From the NCBI GenBank assembly GCA_963717125.1, contig CAVQVG010000015.1, positions 496,001 to 560,000 of the forward strand: a DNA stretch of 64,000 nucleotides, in the 5' to 3' direction. Origin of the DNA: RYN-230 sp963717125. Lineage in GTDB: Bacteria > Actinomycetota > Actinomycetes > Streptosporangiales > Streptosporangiaceae. The notes beneath the pieces were generated by a model. That model searched no databases and was not told the origin of the DNA. It saw nothing but the letters and a program-made list of their open reading frames with translations. The position numbers were made by a program, and so were the translations under genes. This document shows positions 41,887-50,876 of this stretch, one piece after another; position 1 is the first letter of the stretch, and each line of letters begins with the position of its first letter.

Positions 41887-43740
41887 TCACGGAATGCGTG
41901 CGGTCCGCAGCTCAGGGCGGCCCGCGGCGGCCAGCAGCGGACCCAGCGCGGCCGCGTCCTCCGCCGCGCCGGCCAGCAGCACCCCACTGACCAGCGGATG
42001 CCCGTCCCGGAGCAGGTCCAGGGCCAGCCGCAGGCCGGCCTCCCGGGCCGACCGGCCGGCCTGCTCCATGGCGCCGAGCACGTCGGCCGGGATGTGCACG
42101 TCCGGCACCTCGTGCGCCAGGTAGTCCGCTTCCTGGAAGCTGCGCAGCGGGGCCACGGACATCAGCAGCGGAACGCCGGTGCCCGACAACTCGCCGGCCA
42201 GGGCGCGCAGTCTGCGCAGGTCGTAGACCGGCCGGGTGACCAGGAACTGGGCCCCGGCCCCGATCTCGGCCCGGGCCCTCGTGGTCTCGGCCGCCAGGTC
42301 CTGCGCGGCCGGGTTGACCCGGGTCCCGATGCAGAACGACGTCTTCCTGGCCAGCCGCAGCCCGTCCAGGTCGCGCCCGGCGTTCAGGCTGGCCAGCAGC
42401 GTGACCAGGCCGAGCGGGTCCACCTCCCAGACGCCGTCCACGGCCGGGTAGTCGCCGAGCACCGGGGGGTTGCCGGCCTCGCAGATGACGTTGCGGATGC
42501 CCAGCGCGTGCGCGCCGAGCAGATCCGCCTGCAGGGTCATGATGGTCTTGTCCCAGGTAGTCATCGTGACCATGGTCTCGACGCCGGCGTGCTGCTGCAG
42601 GTGCAGCGCCATGCCGAGCGCGTCGCGGTGCGCCCGGGGGTGCTCGGGCGCGGTGACCGCGACCAGGTCCACCCCCCGCTCGCGCAGCGCGAGCACGGTG
42701 TCAGTGATCCGGCCGGCCACGCCGTCGTCCGGCGCGGCGATCTCGGCGGCGACCACGAACTCGCCGCGGGCCAGCCGGGCAGCCAGGCCGCCCGGACCGG
42801 TCCCGGCCGCCCGCACGCCGGGCGGCCGCCGGCCTGCGGCGGCCGCCCGGGGCGGCGCGGCGCGCAGCCCGGCCAGCTGCGTCACCGCGGCCTCGATGTG
42901 CGTCGGGGTGGTGCCGCAGCACCCGCCGACCAGCGCCGCGCCGGCGTCGGCGAACCCGCGCAGGTACCGGGCGAAGTAGCTGCCGTCCACGCTGAACTCG
43001 AAGCCCCGGTCGCCGACCCGGCGCGGCTGCCCGGCGTTGGGCTGCGCGCTGACCGGCAGCGGGCTGCACCGGACCAGGTCCTCCACCACGGCCAGCATCC
43101 GCTGCGGGCCGGTCGTGCAGTTGCCGCCCAGCATGACCACCGGCAGCTCACCGAGCACCGCGGCCACCTCGCGCGGCGTCTCACCGCCGAGCGTCCGGCC
43201 GTCCTCGGCGAAGGTGGCCTGCGCGACCAGGGGCAGCGCGCAGGCCGCGCTCGCCACGGTGACCGCCTCGGCCAGCTCGTCGAGATAGCCGAACGTCTCC
43301 AGGATGATCAGGTCGGCGCCGGCCGCGGCCAGCGCCCGCACCTGCTCGGCCAGGGCCTCGGCCCGCTCGGCCGCGCCCACCTGGCGGCGCAGTCGTGCGG
43401 TCACCGCGGGCGAGACCGCGCCCGCCACGTACACCGGGCGGCCGGCCCGGCGGCCGGCGGCCCGGGCGATCCGCACCGCGGCCTGGTTGATCTCCTCGAC
43501 CTGGCCGGCGCAGCCGTGCCCGGCCAGCCAGAGCCGGTTCGCGCCGAACGTGTTGGTCTGGATCACGTCCGCGCCCGCGGCCAGGTAACTGTCGTGGATG
43601 GTGCCGACCAGCCCGGGATCGGACAGGCTGACCTCGGGCAACGCCCGGTCCAGCGCGCAGCCGGCCGCGTGCAGCATGGTGCCCATGGCGCCGTCGCCGA
43701 CCAGCAGCCGCGTCCCCAGTACCCCGGCGAATCCGGTCAT
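41887..43740 (-). CDS. Bifunctional homocysteine S-methyltransferase / methylenetetrahydrofolate reductase
   Basis: The 617-residue fusion has an N-terminal homocysteine methyltransferase barrel (residues 1-300) with zinc cysteines in LGGNCTTGP and VGGCCGTTP, and a C-terminal MetF-type barrel (about 325-610) with VVAAEIAAPDD at its start and FLVTRPVYD where MetF proteins have a conserved Gln before the aromatic strand (TQxxxD). It may produce methyl-tetrahydrofolate and pass the methyl group on, or run in reverse. The ATG overlaps the PucR stop by four bases. Similar fusions (YitJ) exist in other bacteria. The Ala/Pro-rich linker is at about 300-320. Confidence 0.85.
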   Translation of the reverse strand: MTGFAGVLGTRLLVGDGAMGTMLHAAGCALDRALPEVSLSDPGLVGTIHDSYLAAGADVIQTNTFGANRLWLAGHGCAGQVEEINQAAVRIARAAGRRAGRPVYVAGAVSPAVTARLRRQVGAAERAEALAEQVRALAAAGADLIILETFGYLDELAEAVTVASAACALPLVAQATFAEDGRTLGGETPREVAAVLGELPVVMLGGNCTTGPQRMLAVVEDLVRCSPLPVSAQPNAGQPRRVGDRGFEFSVDGSYFARYLRGFADAGAALVGGCCGTTPTHIEAAVTQLAGLRAAPPRAAAAGRRPPGVRAAGTGPGGLAARLARGEFVVAAEIAAPDDGVAGRITDTVLALRERGVDLVAVTAPEHPRAHRDALGMALHLQQHAGVETMVTMTTWDKTIMTLQADLLGAHALGIRNVICEAGNPPVLGDYPAVDGVWEVDPLGLVTLLASLNAGRDLDGLRLARKTSFCIGTRVNPAAQDLAAETTRARAEIGAGAQFLVTRPVYDLRRLRALAGELSGTGVPLLMSVAPLRSFQEADYLAHEVPDVHIPADVLGAMEQAGRSAREAGLRLALDLLRDGHPLVSGVLLAGAAEDAAALGPLLAAAGRPELRTARIP

Positions 43741-45155
43741 GATCCGTCCCCTCCTGCGAAGCCCCCAAAGCCCTCGAAGCGCTCGGTCGCGACACCCTCG
43801 GCCGCAAACCGCTCAGCCGCAAACCCCAGTGCGTCCAGGATCTCCAGCGCCACCTGGGTGCTGAGCCGGTCCCGGTAGGAGTCCAGGGACAGGCCGGTGA
43901 TCTCCTCGATCCGCTTGACCCGGTAGGCGACCGTGTTCGGGTGCACATGCAGGAACCGCGCCGCGCGCTGCGGGCTGCTGTTCTCCCGGAGATAGCAGGC
44001 CAGTGTGGTCAGGTAGTCGGCGTGCCGGTCGCGGTCCGCCCGGGTCAGCGTGCCGAGCACGTCGTCGGCGAACGCCCGCAGCTCGGCCAGGTCGGGGACT
44101 TGCAGCAGCAGCCGGTGGATGCCCAGGTCGGCGAACGCGGTGACGGAACCGGCCCGGCCCAGACGGCGCAGCGTCTCCAGGGTGCGGTGCGCCTCCTGGT
44201 AGGACCGGGTGATCTCGTGCGGGCCGCGGCACGGCCCGCCGATGCCGATGATGGCCCTGGTGTCCGGGAACAGCTCGGCCAGCCGGGCCATACAGGTGTC
44301 GGCCAGCTGCCGGGTGTCCCGGCCGCCCGCCCGCGGCTCGCCGCCGGTCACGGTGACCAGCACCACCTCGGACTCGCGAACCGAGACGATTACGTCCGGC
44401 GCCCGGGTGGTGAAGAAGTGCTCGATGACGTCGCACACTCGCTGCCGCAGCGCGGCCGCGTCCAGCCCGGACCGCGGCGGCGGCACGTCGAACGCGAGGG
44501 CCAGCACGTGGTGCTCCTGGCTGGGGTCATAGCCGAGGTGCGCCGCCCAGCGCCCGGTCTCCCCGTCGTCCCGGCCGAGGCCCAGCAGCAGGCCTTCGAC
44601 CAGGTCGTCGCGCACCCGCCGGGCCGCGGCGGCGACCACGTTCTCCCGGCCCAGGATCACCCCGCAAATGGTGGCCGCGTGCTCGGTGACCAGCAGCCGC
44701 ATGTCCTCCGCGGGCTCGGTCCCGGCCGGGTCCATGGTGATCAGGTGGGCGGGCACCTCGTCACCCACCAGGACCGGCGCCACGATGACCGCGGGCATCC
44801 CGCCCACGCTGGGCAGCCAGAGCGGCCGGTGCCCCTCCCGCGAGGCGCGCAGCACCTGGCCCAGCCGCGGGTGCACGATGGCCTCCCGGACGAGATCGCC
44901 CGCCTTCTCGGCCGGGATGCCAGGTGACGCCGCCGCGATCACGTCCATCACCGGGCTGACCACGGCCACCGTCGCGGCGGTCCGGTCGGCGATGAGCTGG
45001 GTGACGCTGGCCAGGTCGGCGTCCTGCAGGGCCAGGCCGGATAGCAGGCGGTAGACCGTGACCAGCTCGCGGAGCACCGCGTTCTCCCGGCCGAGGTCGC
45101 GCTGACGGCCCGGATTGGCGACATGCCCCACGGCAGCCGGAGGCCTTTCTGTCAT
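43737..45155 (-). CDS. PucR-family regulator
   Basis: The 472-residue protein has an N-terminal sensory region (GAF-like, about 50-170), a central GGDEF-like ligand module and the PucR C-terminal HTH (TLACYLRENSSPQRAARFLHVHPNTVAYRVKRIEEITGLSL in blocks, about residues 385-430). PucR proteins control purine and amino-acid catabolism, often with molybdenum hydroxylases, which this one heads. The ATG at 45155 is chosen because the conserved part starts soon after. The low-complexity C-terminus (FAAERFAAEGVATERFEGFG) comes from short repeats. It is first in the operon with the methyltransferase fusion and the CoxLSM-like genes. Confidence 0.85.
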   Translation of the reverse strand: MTERPPAAVGHVANPGRQRDLGRENAVLRELVTVYRLLSGLALQDADLASVTQLIADRTAATVAVVSPVMDVIAAASPGIPAEKAGDLVREAIVHPRLGQVLRASREGHRPLWLPSVGGMPAVIVAPVLVGDEVPAHLITMDPAGTEPAEDMRLLVTEHAATICGVILGRENVVAAAARRVRDDLVEGLLLGLGRDDGETGRWAAHLGYDPSQEHHVLALAFDVPPPRSGLDAAALRQRVCDVIEHFFTTRAPDVIVSVRESEVVLVTVTGGEPRAGGRDTRQLADTCMARLAELFPDTRAIIGIGGPCRGPHEITRSYQEAHRTLETLRRLGRAGSVTAFADLGIHRLLLQVPDLAELRAFADDVLGTLTRADRDRHADYLTTLACYLRENSSPQRAARFLHVHPNTVAYRVKRIEEITGLSLDSYRDRLSTQVALEILDALGFAAERFAAEGVATERFEGFGGFAGGDGS

Positions 45156-45199
45156 GATTATCCAGGATATGACCGGATCCCAGATCTCACCTTGTGGCT

Positions 45200-45221
45200 G
45201 AGCACAAAGTGCGCGGTGCTC
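45200..45221. promoter_or_regulatory. Inverted repeat in the PucR/aldehyde dehydrogenase promoter
   Basis: GAGCAC and GTGCTC flank a ten-base spacer, 45 bp upstream of the PucR start and 116 bp upstream of the divergent aldehyde dehydrogenase. A smaller palindrome TATCC-A-GGATA lies at about 45160. Either could bind PucR (inference). Confidence 0.35.
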
Positions 45222-45336
45222 CTTAGGTGTCTGCCGCGTCTGGCGGATCTCTCCTTGACAAGCCAGCCGCCGGCCGCGCACATTTCAGGGTGAGCGCCCG
45301 GGCAGCGCGGCCGCGGGCGGCCGGGAGGCGGCCTGG

Positions 45337-46785
45337 ATGCTCGAGTACCGGGACATCTACGCGGGCGGGCGACTGCTGCCCGCCGCCTCCCTTGACGTGA
45401 TCACCGTGGTCAACCCGGCCACGGAGGAGATCGCCGGGTCCGCACCGGCCGCCACCGGGCCGGACGTGGACAGCGCGGTGCGCGCGGCCCGGGCGGCGTT
45501 CGACACCGGCCCGTGGCCGGTGGCCGACCCGGCCGAGCGGGCCGCCGCCCTGGACCGCCTGGCGCTCGCCCTGGAGGCCCGGGCGCTGGATACCGCGCGG
45601 CTGGTCACCGCGGAGATGGGCATGCCGATCACATTGTCCCGGCGGCACAACGGGGAGCTGCCGGTCAGCATCGTGCGGCACTACGCCGCGCTGGCCCGGG
45701 CGCTGCGCCCGGAGGAGATCCGGGTCGCGGCCGGCGTCCCCGGCCGGACCATGGTCCGCCGGGCGCCGGTCGGCGTCGCGGCCGTGGTGGCGCCGTGGAA
45801 CTACCCGCTGACCAGCGCGCTGTCCCAGCTCGGGCAGGCCCTGGCCGCGGGCTGCACGGTCATCCTCAAGCCGGCCGCGCAGACCGCGCTGAGCGGGTAC
45901 CTGCTGGCCGAGGCGATCGAGGCGGCCGAGTTCCCGCCCGGCGTGTTCAACCTGGTGACCGGCTCGCACCAGGTGGCCGAACTGCTGGCCCGGCACCCCG
46001 GTGTGGACAAGGTGTCGTTCGCCGGCCCGGCTTCGGTAGGCCGCCGGATCTCCATCGCCTGCGGCGAAACGCTCAAGCCGGTGCACCTGGAGCTGGGCGG
46101 GAACTCCGCGGCGATCGTGCTGGACGACGCCGATCTCGCCGCCGCGTCGGCCGCGCTCGGCCAGCTGGCCTTCGGCAATTCCGGGCAGACCTGCCTGGCC
46201 GCCTCGCGGGTGCTGGTCCCGTGGTGCCGCTACGAGGAGACGCTGGCCCGGCTGGCCGCGGAGGCGGCCAGCCGGGTGATCGGCGACCCCATGGCCCCGG
46301 ACACCGCGGTCGGCCCGCTGGTCAGCCCGCGGCGCCGGGCCGGCGTGGCGTCCTTCGTGGCCGCCAGCACGGCTCGCGGTGCCCGGCTGGCGGCGGGTGG
46401 CCGGCGGCCGGCCTCGCCGGTCCGCGGCTACTACTACCAGCCCACCGTGCTGGCGGCCGGCGGCGCCGCGCTGACCAGCCCGGGCCAGGTGTTCGGCCCG
46501 GTGGTCAGCGTGATCCCGTACCACCGGGAGGCGGACATCGTGGCCCTGCTCGGCGACGGTGGCTGCACCGTGGCCGGCAGCCTGTGGACCGCCGACCTGG
46601 GCCGCGGCCTCGGCCTGGCCCGCCGCTTGCAGGCCGGCACGTTCGGCGTCAACGGCTACCTGCCCGATCCCGGCACGCCGTCTCACCCCGGCCCAGGCGA
46701 CGGCTACGGGCCGGAATGCCTGGACACCTACCTACGGCCGCGCTCGATGTTCCTGCCCGCGCCGGCCGCGGTCAGCCGACGCTGA
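45337..46785 (+). CDS. NAD(P)-dependent aldehyde dehydrogenase
   Basis: The 482-residue enzyme has the ALDH fold: cofactor motif VVAPWNYPLTS, glutamate in HLELGGNSAAIVLDD and nucleophile in FGNSGQTCLAASRVLV. The motif normally reading E-x-FGPV, whose Glu contacts the nicotinamide ribose, is GQVFGPVVSV here, with Gln in place of Glu. It probably oxidises the aldehyde made by one of the alcohol dehydrogenases. It is divergent from PucR, and its 3-prime end overlaps the convergent MetE-like gene by 14 bp. Confidence 0.88.
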   Translation: MLEYRDIYAGGRLLPAASLDVITVVNPATEEIAGSAPAATGPDVDSAVRAARAAFDTGPWPVADPAERAAALDRLALALEARALDTARLVTAEMGMPITLSRRHNGELPVSIVRHYAALARALRPEEIRVAAGVPGRTMVRRAPVGVAAVVAPWNYPLTSALSQLGQALAAGCTVILKPAAQTALSGYLLAEAIEAAEFPPGVFNLVTGSHQVAELLARHPGVDKVSFAGPASVGRRISIACGETLKPVHLELGGNSAAIVLDDADLAAASAALGQLAFGNSGQTCLAASRVLVPWCRYEETLARLAAEAASRVIGDPMAPDTAVGPLVSPRRRAGVASFVAASTARGARLAAGGRRPASPVRGYYYQPTVLAAGGAALTSPGQVFGPVVSVIPYHREADIVALLGDGGCTVAGSLWTADLGRGLGLARRLQAGTFGVNGYLPDPGTPSHPGPGDGYGPECLDTYLRPRSMFLPAPAAVSRR

Positions 46786-47808
46786 CCTGGCTGGTGAGTT
46801 CTGCGCGGACCTGCCGCGCGCCGGCCACCAGCGCGCGCAGCTTGGCCCGGGCCACCGCGGCGGGCAGGTGACGCAGCCCGCAGTCCGGGTTGATGACCAG
46901 CCGGTCCGCGGGCAGCACCGCCAGCCCGCGGCGGATCCGCGTGGCGACCAGGTCGGGGGCCTCCACCTCGGCCGTCTTCACGTCGATCACGCCGAGGCCG
47001 ACCGTCCGGTCCCACTGCGCCAGCAGCCCCAGGTCGCCGGGGCCCTTGCGGGCGAACTCCAGCACCAGCTGGTCCACCCGCGCGGCCAGCACGGCGGGGA
47101 ACAGGAAGTCGTAGTGGCCCTCCCAGAGCGGCCGGGCGTACCGGTTGCCGTAGCAGACGTGCAGCGCCCAGCTGGCCGGCACATCCGCGGTGACGATGTT
47201 CACCGCCTCGATAGCCAGCTCGACCGCTTCCGGGTAGCCGGCCAGGAACGGCTCGTCGATCTGGAGCAGGCCGGCCCGGCCGCGGCCAGCTCCCGGGCGG
47301 CCGTGTTGAGCCACCGGGCCAGCGCCCGGACCAGGTCGGCCGCGTCCGGGTAGGCGGTATTGCGGATCCGCCGGGACAGCGAGAACGGGCCGGTGAAGGA
47401 GAACTTGACCGGCTGGTCCGTCTGCTCCCGGGTGAACGCGTAGTCCGCGGCCAGTCCGGCCCCGCCGCGGTCCGCGTCCGGCAGCGGCTGGGCCAGCGCC
47501 GCGTCGTAATAGTCGTAGTAGTCGGTCTTGGCCCGGTGCGGGATGTCCACCCCTGGGATGCGCACCAGCAGGTAGTCGATGTCGTTGTCGCGGCGCAACT
47601 CCCCGTCGGACACGATGTCGAGGCCGGCCCGTTCCTGGTCCTTGAGCGCCGCCTTGATCGCCACGTTGTGGATCTCGTCCAGGTGCTGCGCGCTGATCTG
47701 GCGCTGGTAGTAGTCGGTCTTCATCCGCTGCAGCCATTCCGGCACCGAGTACGAGCCGACCACGGTGGTGGGCAACAGCACCGGGGGCGGCAGCACCGGG
47801 GGTGGCAT
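46772..47808 (-). pseudogene. Second MetE-like methyltransferase, frameshifted
   Basis: A repaired product would have about 345 residues. The first frame reads LLPTTVVGSYSVPEWLQRM, LDIVSDGELRRDNDIDYL and PVKFSFTGPFSLSRRI up to about 47280. The second continues LLQIDEPFLAGYPEAVELA, WALHVCYGNRY (zinc His/Cys), IDVKTAEVEAPDLVATRI and the C-terminal zinc Cys in NPDCGLRHLP. One base is missing (or two are extra) in GCCGGGCCGGCC. The family moves methyl or alkyl groups to thiols without cobalamin. It follows the methyltransferase-like gene by five bases and is the last gene of the MetV/MetF operon. It shares only the family pattern with the copy at 34.7-35.8 kb. Confidence 0.75.
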
Positions 47809-47813
47809 CGCGG

Positions 47814-49316
47814 TCAGTCCCTGACCTGCGCGGTGAGCGTCTTTACGTGGCCGGCTGGGCGGCTGGGCAGCGGCCCGATCCGCACGTCGAAGCCGCGCCG
47901 GTTGCCCGCGAGCTGGAGCAGCGGGCCGTTCACCCAGTTGACCACCGAGCCGTCGTACTTACCGGGGCCGCCGAACCCGGTGTGGTACTGGCCCGGCTCG
48001 GTGCGGAACAGGTCGTGGCAGATCAGCCGGCCGAACGGGTGCAGCAGCGGCAGCGTGCCGGTGAAGCTGGCCAGCGCGCCGTTGCTGACGTGCATCCGGA
48101 TGTCGCCGCTGCTGCCCAGCAGCGGGCCGAGGATCTCGCCGGACAGCGACGGCGTGACCCGGTAGCCGTCCAGCCCGTCCAGCGGCACGTAGCGTTCGGC
48201 CAGCCGCAGCGCGGTCCACGTGTCCCGCCACAGCGCCACCGCGTCGCCGGTGCCGGGCAGCGTGCCGGGCGCCGCCTCGGCCAGCAGTTCCGGGCCGAGC
48301 CGGAGCAGCCGCCCGACCAGGCCGGCCAGCTCGCCGGGCGGCAGGCCGAGCCGGCCGGCGATCGCGTCCGCGTCCTCGTCGCGCAGGTACGCGCGCACCT
48401 CGACCAGGTACGGCCGGCCCTGGATGCTGGCCACCTCGTCGGTGGGCAGGTTGTCGTACACGTTGGAGATGTAGACCAGGAACGCCTGGCCGGCCAGGAA
48501 GCCCAGGGTGAGCTGCGGCCGGGTGGCGTCCAGGACCAGCGCGTTGACCCGGCCGCCGTGCGGGCCCACCGTCTGCCGGGCCCGCTCCAGCACGTGTGGG
48601 GAGTTGTCACCCATCAGGTAGTGCAACCGCCGGTAGTAGTCCCGGCCGTGCGCCCGGTCCAGCTCGGCGAACACGTCCAGCCAGGTACGGGCCTGGTTGC
48701 CGTTGCCCACGCCGAGTTCGACGACGTACAGCTCCTCGGGCAGCGCGTGCCTTGTGTCCAGCTCGTCCCACACCCGGAACAGCTCCAGGATCAGCTCCCG
48801 GACCGGGCCGGTGTCCCGGGCCTCGCTGCGGCCGCCGGGCAGCGCCTGCTCGTACTCCCGGCCGGTCGCCTGCTCCCACAGCTTCAGGGCCTGCCAGTAC
48901 AGCGTGTTGAACTGCCAGATGCAGCTCTCGCTGGCCGGCCGCCACGGCTCCAGCACGGTCCGGGCCGGGGTGGGCGGCCCGGCCAGCACCGTCTTGACCG
49001 CGGCGGCCAGGTCCTGCTCCGGGCCATCCCCGCGCACCCCCGGGCAGCGGCGCAGATCGATGGCGATTTCCAGCGCGGCGTCCGGCTCGGGTGCGGCGCC
49101 GGCCGCGGCGAGGTACGGGCGTTCGGCAAGAATGGGCCGGCCATGCACGGGCGGGCAGAAATTGTGCCGGTACTGGATCCAGTCGCAGACCACCCGGAGC
49201 CGGGCCAGGTCGGCGGGGGTGTCGCCGAGCGCGGCGAACAGCGGGCCGAGCGCGGCCGGCACGTCCACCGGGTCCGGCCCGCGCAGCCTGGCCACCGGGC
49301 GGATGTCAATGTGCAT
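47814..49316 (-). CDS. Putative class I SAM-dependent methyltransferase
   Basis: The 500-residue protein has a SAM-binding motif VVELGVGNGNQARTWLDVF (about residues 190-210), a following acidic strand LHYLMGDNSPHVLERAR and a later FLVYISNVYDNLPTDEVA, the pattern of MidA/NDUFAF7-like (PF02636-type) methyltransferases. The N-terminal 170 residues (PVARLRGPDPVDVPAALGPL, YRHNFCPPVHGRPILAERPYL) have no counterpart I recognise. The acceptor is unknown; the place between MetF-like and MetE-like genes suggests one-carbon chemistry. Its ATG overlaps the end of the MetF-like gene by 11 bp. Confidence 0.6.
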   Translation of the reverse strand: MHIDIRPVARLRGPDPVDVPAALGPLFAALGDTPADLARLRVVCDWIQYRHNFCPPVHGRPILAERPYLAAAGAAPEPDAALEIAIDLRRCPGVRGDGPEQDLAAAVKTVLAGPPTPARTVLEPWRPASESCIWQFNTLYWQALKLWEQATGREYEQALPGGRSEARDTGPVRELILELFRVWDELDTRHALPEELYVVELGVGNGNQARTWLDVFAELDRAHGRDYYRRLHYLMGDNSPHVLERARQTVGPHGGRVNALVLDATRPQLTLGFLAGQAFLVYISNVYDNLPTDEVASIQGRPYLVEVRAYLRDEDADAIAGRLGLPPGELAGLVGRLLRLGPELLAEAAPGTLPGTGDAVALWRDTWTALRLAERYVPLDGLDGYRVTPSLSGEILGPLLGSSGDIRMHVSNGALASFTGTLPLLHPFGRLICHDLFRTEPGQYHTGFGGPGKYDGSVVNWVNGPLLQLAGNRRGFDVRIGPLPSRPAGHVKTLTAQVRD

Positions 49317-50280
49317 GACTCTCCTCCGGTCCGGGCCGGTCCGCGGCGCAGGCCCCGGCGCAGGCCGCGGCCAGCCCGGGCCGGCGGCCGAGCCCCGCCT
49401 GGCCGAGGATCTCCGGGACGCCGTGCTCGAAGCCCGGGGCCATCAGGTGAACGCCGCGCACCCCGGGCAGCTGGAGCACCTGCTGGATGGTGTCCGCGCA
49501 GATCCGCAGCCCTTCCGCGGCGACCTGGCCCACGGGCACGCCGCGTAGCCGCCGCGCCACCGCGGCGGGGATCTGCACCCCGGGCACGCTGGCCTCGATG
49601 TGCTCCAGGGCGCGGATCGAGCGGACCGGCCCGACCCCGGCCAGGATCGCGCAGCGCTGGTCCAGGCCCAGGTCGCGGACCTGGCTCAGCCACCGGGCGA
49701 ACTGCGGCACGTCGAACACGTACTGGGTCTGCACGAACTCCGCGCCCGCCGCGACCTTCTTGCCCAGCCGCGCGGCCCGGAACCCGGCCGGCGGGGCGAA
49801 CGGGTTCTCCACCGCGCCGATCAGCCAGTCCGGCGCGGCGGCCAGGGCCCGGCCGGACATCAGCCGGCCGTCCCGCAGGCTTCGGGCGGCCTGGACCAGC
49901 TGGATGCTGTCCAGATCGAACACCGGCCGGGCCTGCGGGTGGTCGCCGAACCGCGGGTGGTCGCCGGTCATCAGCAGCACGTTGCGGATGCCCAGCGCGG
50001 CCGCGCCCAGCAGATCCGATTGCAGCGCGATGCGGTTGCGGTCCCGGCAGGTGAGCTGCATAACCGGCTCCACCCCGGCGGCCAGCGCCAGCACGCTGCC
50101 CGCCAGGCTGGACATCCGGACGAACGCGCTCTGGCTGTCGGTCACGTTGACCGCGTCCACCCAGCCGCGCAGCGGCCCGGTCCTGGCGCCGATCGCGGCC
50201 GGATCGGCGCCGCGCGGCGGCCCGATCTCCGCGGTGACCACCACGTCGCCGGACGCCAGCCGGCTGCGCAGCACGCTCAC
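49306..50280 (-). CDS. Methylenetetrahydrofolate reductase, MetF-like
   Basis: The 324-residue protein is a MetF-type TIM barrel. It has VVVTAEIGPPRGADP at the N-terminus, VNVTDSQSAFVRMSSLAGSVL, ALGIRNVLLMTGDHPRFGDHP and the folate/FAD strand AGAEFVQTQYVFDVPQF with the conserved Gln. It interconverts methylene- and methyl-tetrahydrofolate. The GTG start overlaps the stop of the MetV-like gene (GGTGA), so both are made together. A Cys/Ala-rich tail of about 40 residues follows the barrel. This form lacks an NADPH domain and depends on the partner. Confidence 0.88.
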   Translation of the reverse strand: MSVLRSRLASGDVVVTAEIGPPRGADPAAIGARTGPLRGWVDAVNVTDSQSAFVRMSSLAGSVLALAAGVEPVMQLTCRDRNRIALQSDLLGAAALGIRNVLLMTGDHPRFGDHPQARPVFDLDSIQLVQAARSLRDGRLMSGRALAAAPDWLIGAVENPFAPPAGFRAARLGKKVAAGAEFVQTQYVFDVPQFARWLSQVRDLGLDQRCAILAGVGPVRSIRALEHIEASVPGVQIPAAVARRLRGVPVGQVAAEGLRICADTIQQVLQLPGVRGVHLMAPGFEHGVPEILGQAGLGRRPGLAAACAGACAADRPGPEESHAH

Positions 50281-50771
50281 CGGCCCTGCCAGTAGTTGAC
50301 CCAGGCGCTCTGGCCCTGCCGCCGGTGGTCGGCGGGCGGCACCAGGCCGCTCAGGTCGGCCAGGTGGCCGTGCCGTTCGGCCCGCTCCCAGGCGACCAGC
50401 CAGATACACCGGGTGCCCGGGTACACCTCGCACGAGCCGTCCGCGCCGACCCCGCCGCACGGGCCGTTGCGCAGTTGCTTGGGGCAGCTCTCCGGGCAGG
50501 CGTAGCCGGTGACCGGCAGCGCACACTGGCCGCACATCCGGCAGCCGAACAAGGGGGCCTTGGCCGCTTTCTCGGCCGAGGTGAACAGCCGGTACCCCAG
50601 CTGGGACGCTTCCAGGGCGCGGGCCAGCCGGCGGTAGAACCGGTTCGGGGCCAGCAGCGGCGCGATCCGGTACACCAGCCCGGCGGCCAGCCGGGGCCGG
50701 GCGGGCCGCGGCCAGCCCGGGGCGGCCGGGGCTTCTGGGGCACCGGCCGGGCTGACCGAGGAGTCCAACAT
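50277..50771 (-). CDS. MetV-like zinc-binding partner of MTHFR
   Basis: The 164-residue protein corresponds to the methylene-tetrahydrofolate reductase C-terminal (PF12225-type) domain. The zinc cysteines are in FGCRMCGQCALPVTGYACP and ESCPKQLRNGPCGGVGADG. In acetogens and some other bacteria this protein works with MetF as a MetFV complex that uses reduced carriers rather than NADPH. It is first in the operon. The N-terminal about 35 residues are Pro/Ala-rich. A hairpin region with GCAGCA and TGCTGC arms lies just upstream. Confidence 0.85.
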   Translation of the reverse strand: MLDSSVSPAGAPEAPAAPGWPRPARPRLAAGLVYRIAPLLAPNRFYRRLARALEASQLGYRLFTSAEKAAKAPLFGCRMCGQCALPVTGYACPESCPKQLRNGPCGGVGADGSCEVYPGTRCIWLVAWERAERHGHLADLSGLVPPADHRRQGQSAWVNYWQGR

Positions 50772-50876
50772 GGCCCGAGTGTGCCTGGCGGGGCCGGATA
50801 AGGCACCAGGCAGCAGCACAATCTTGCTGCTCACCGCTTTGTGTCTACGCACAGTGCTTCTTTGCGCCTCCGGGGG

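Noticed and set aside
39583..43878. A 1431-codon plus-strand open frame
   Set aside because: It lies antisense to the molybdenum hydroxylase and methyltransferase genes, has no recognisable domain and is composed of Arg/Gln/His/Gly-rich shadow sequence typical of antisense frames in GC-rich genomes.
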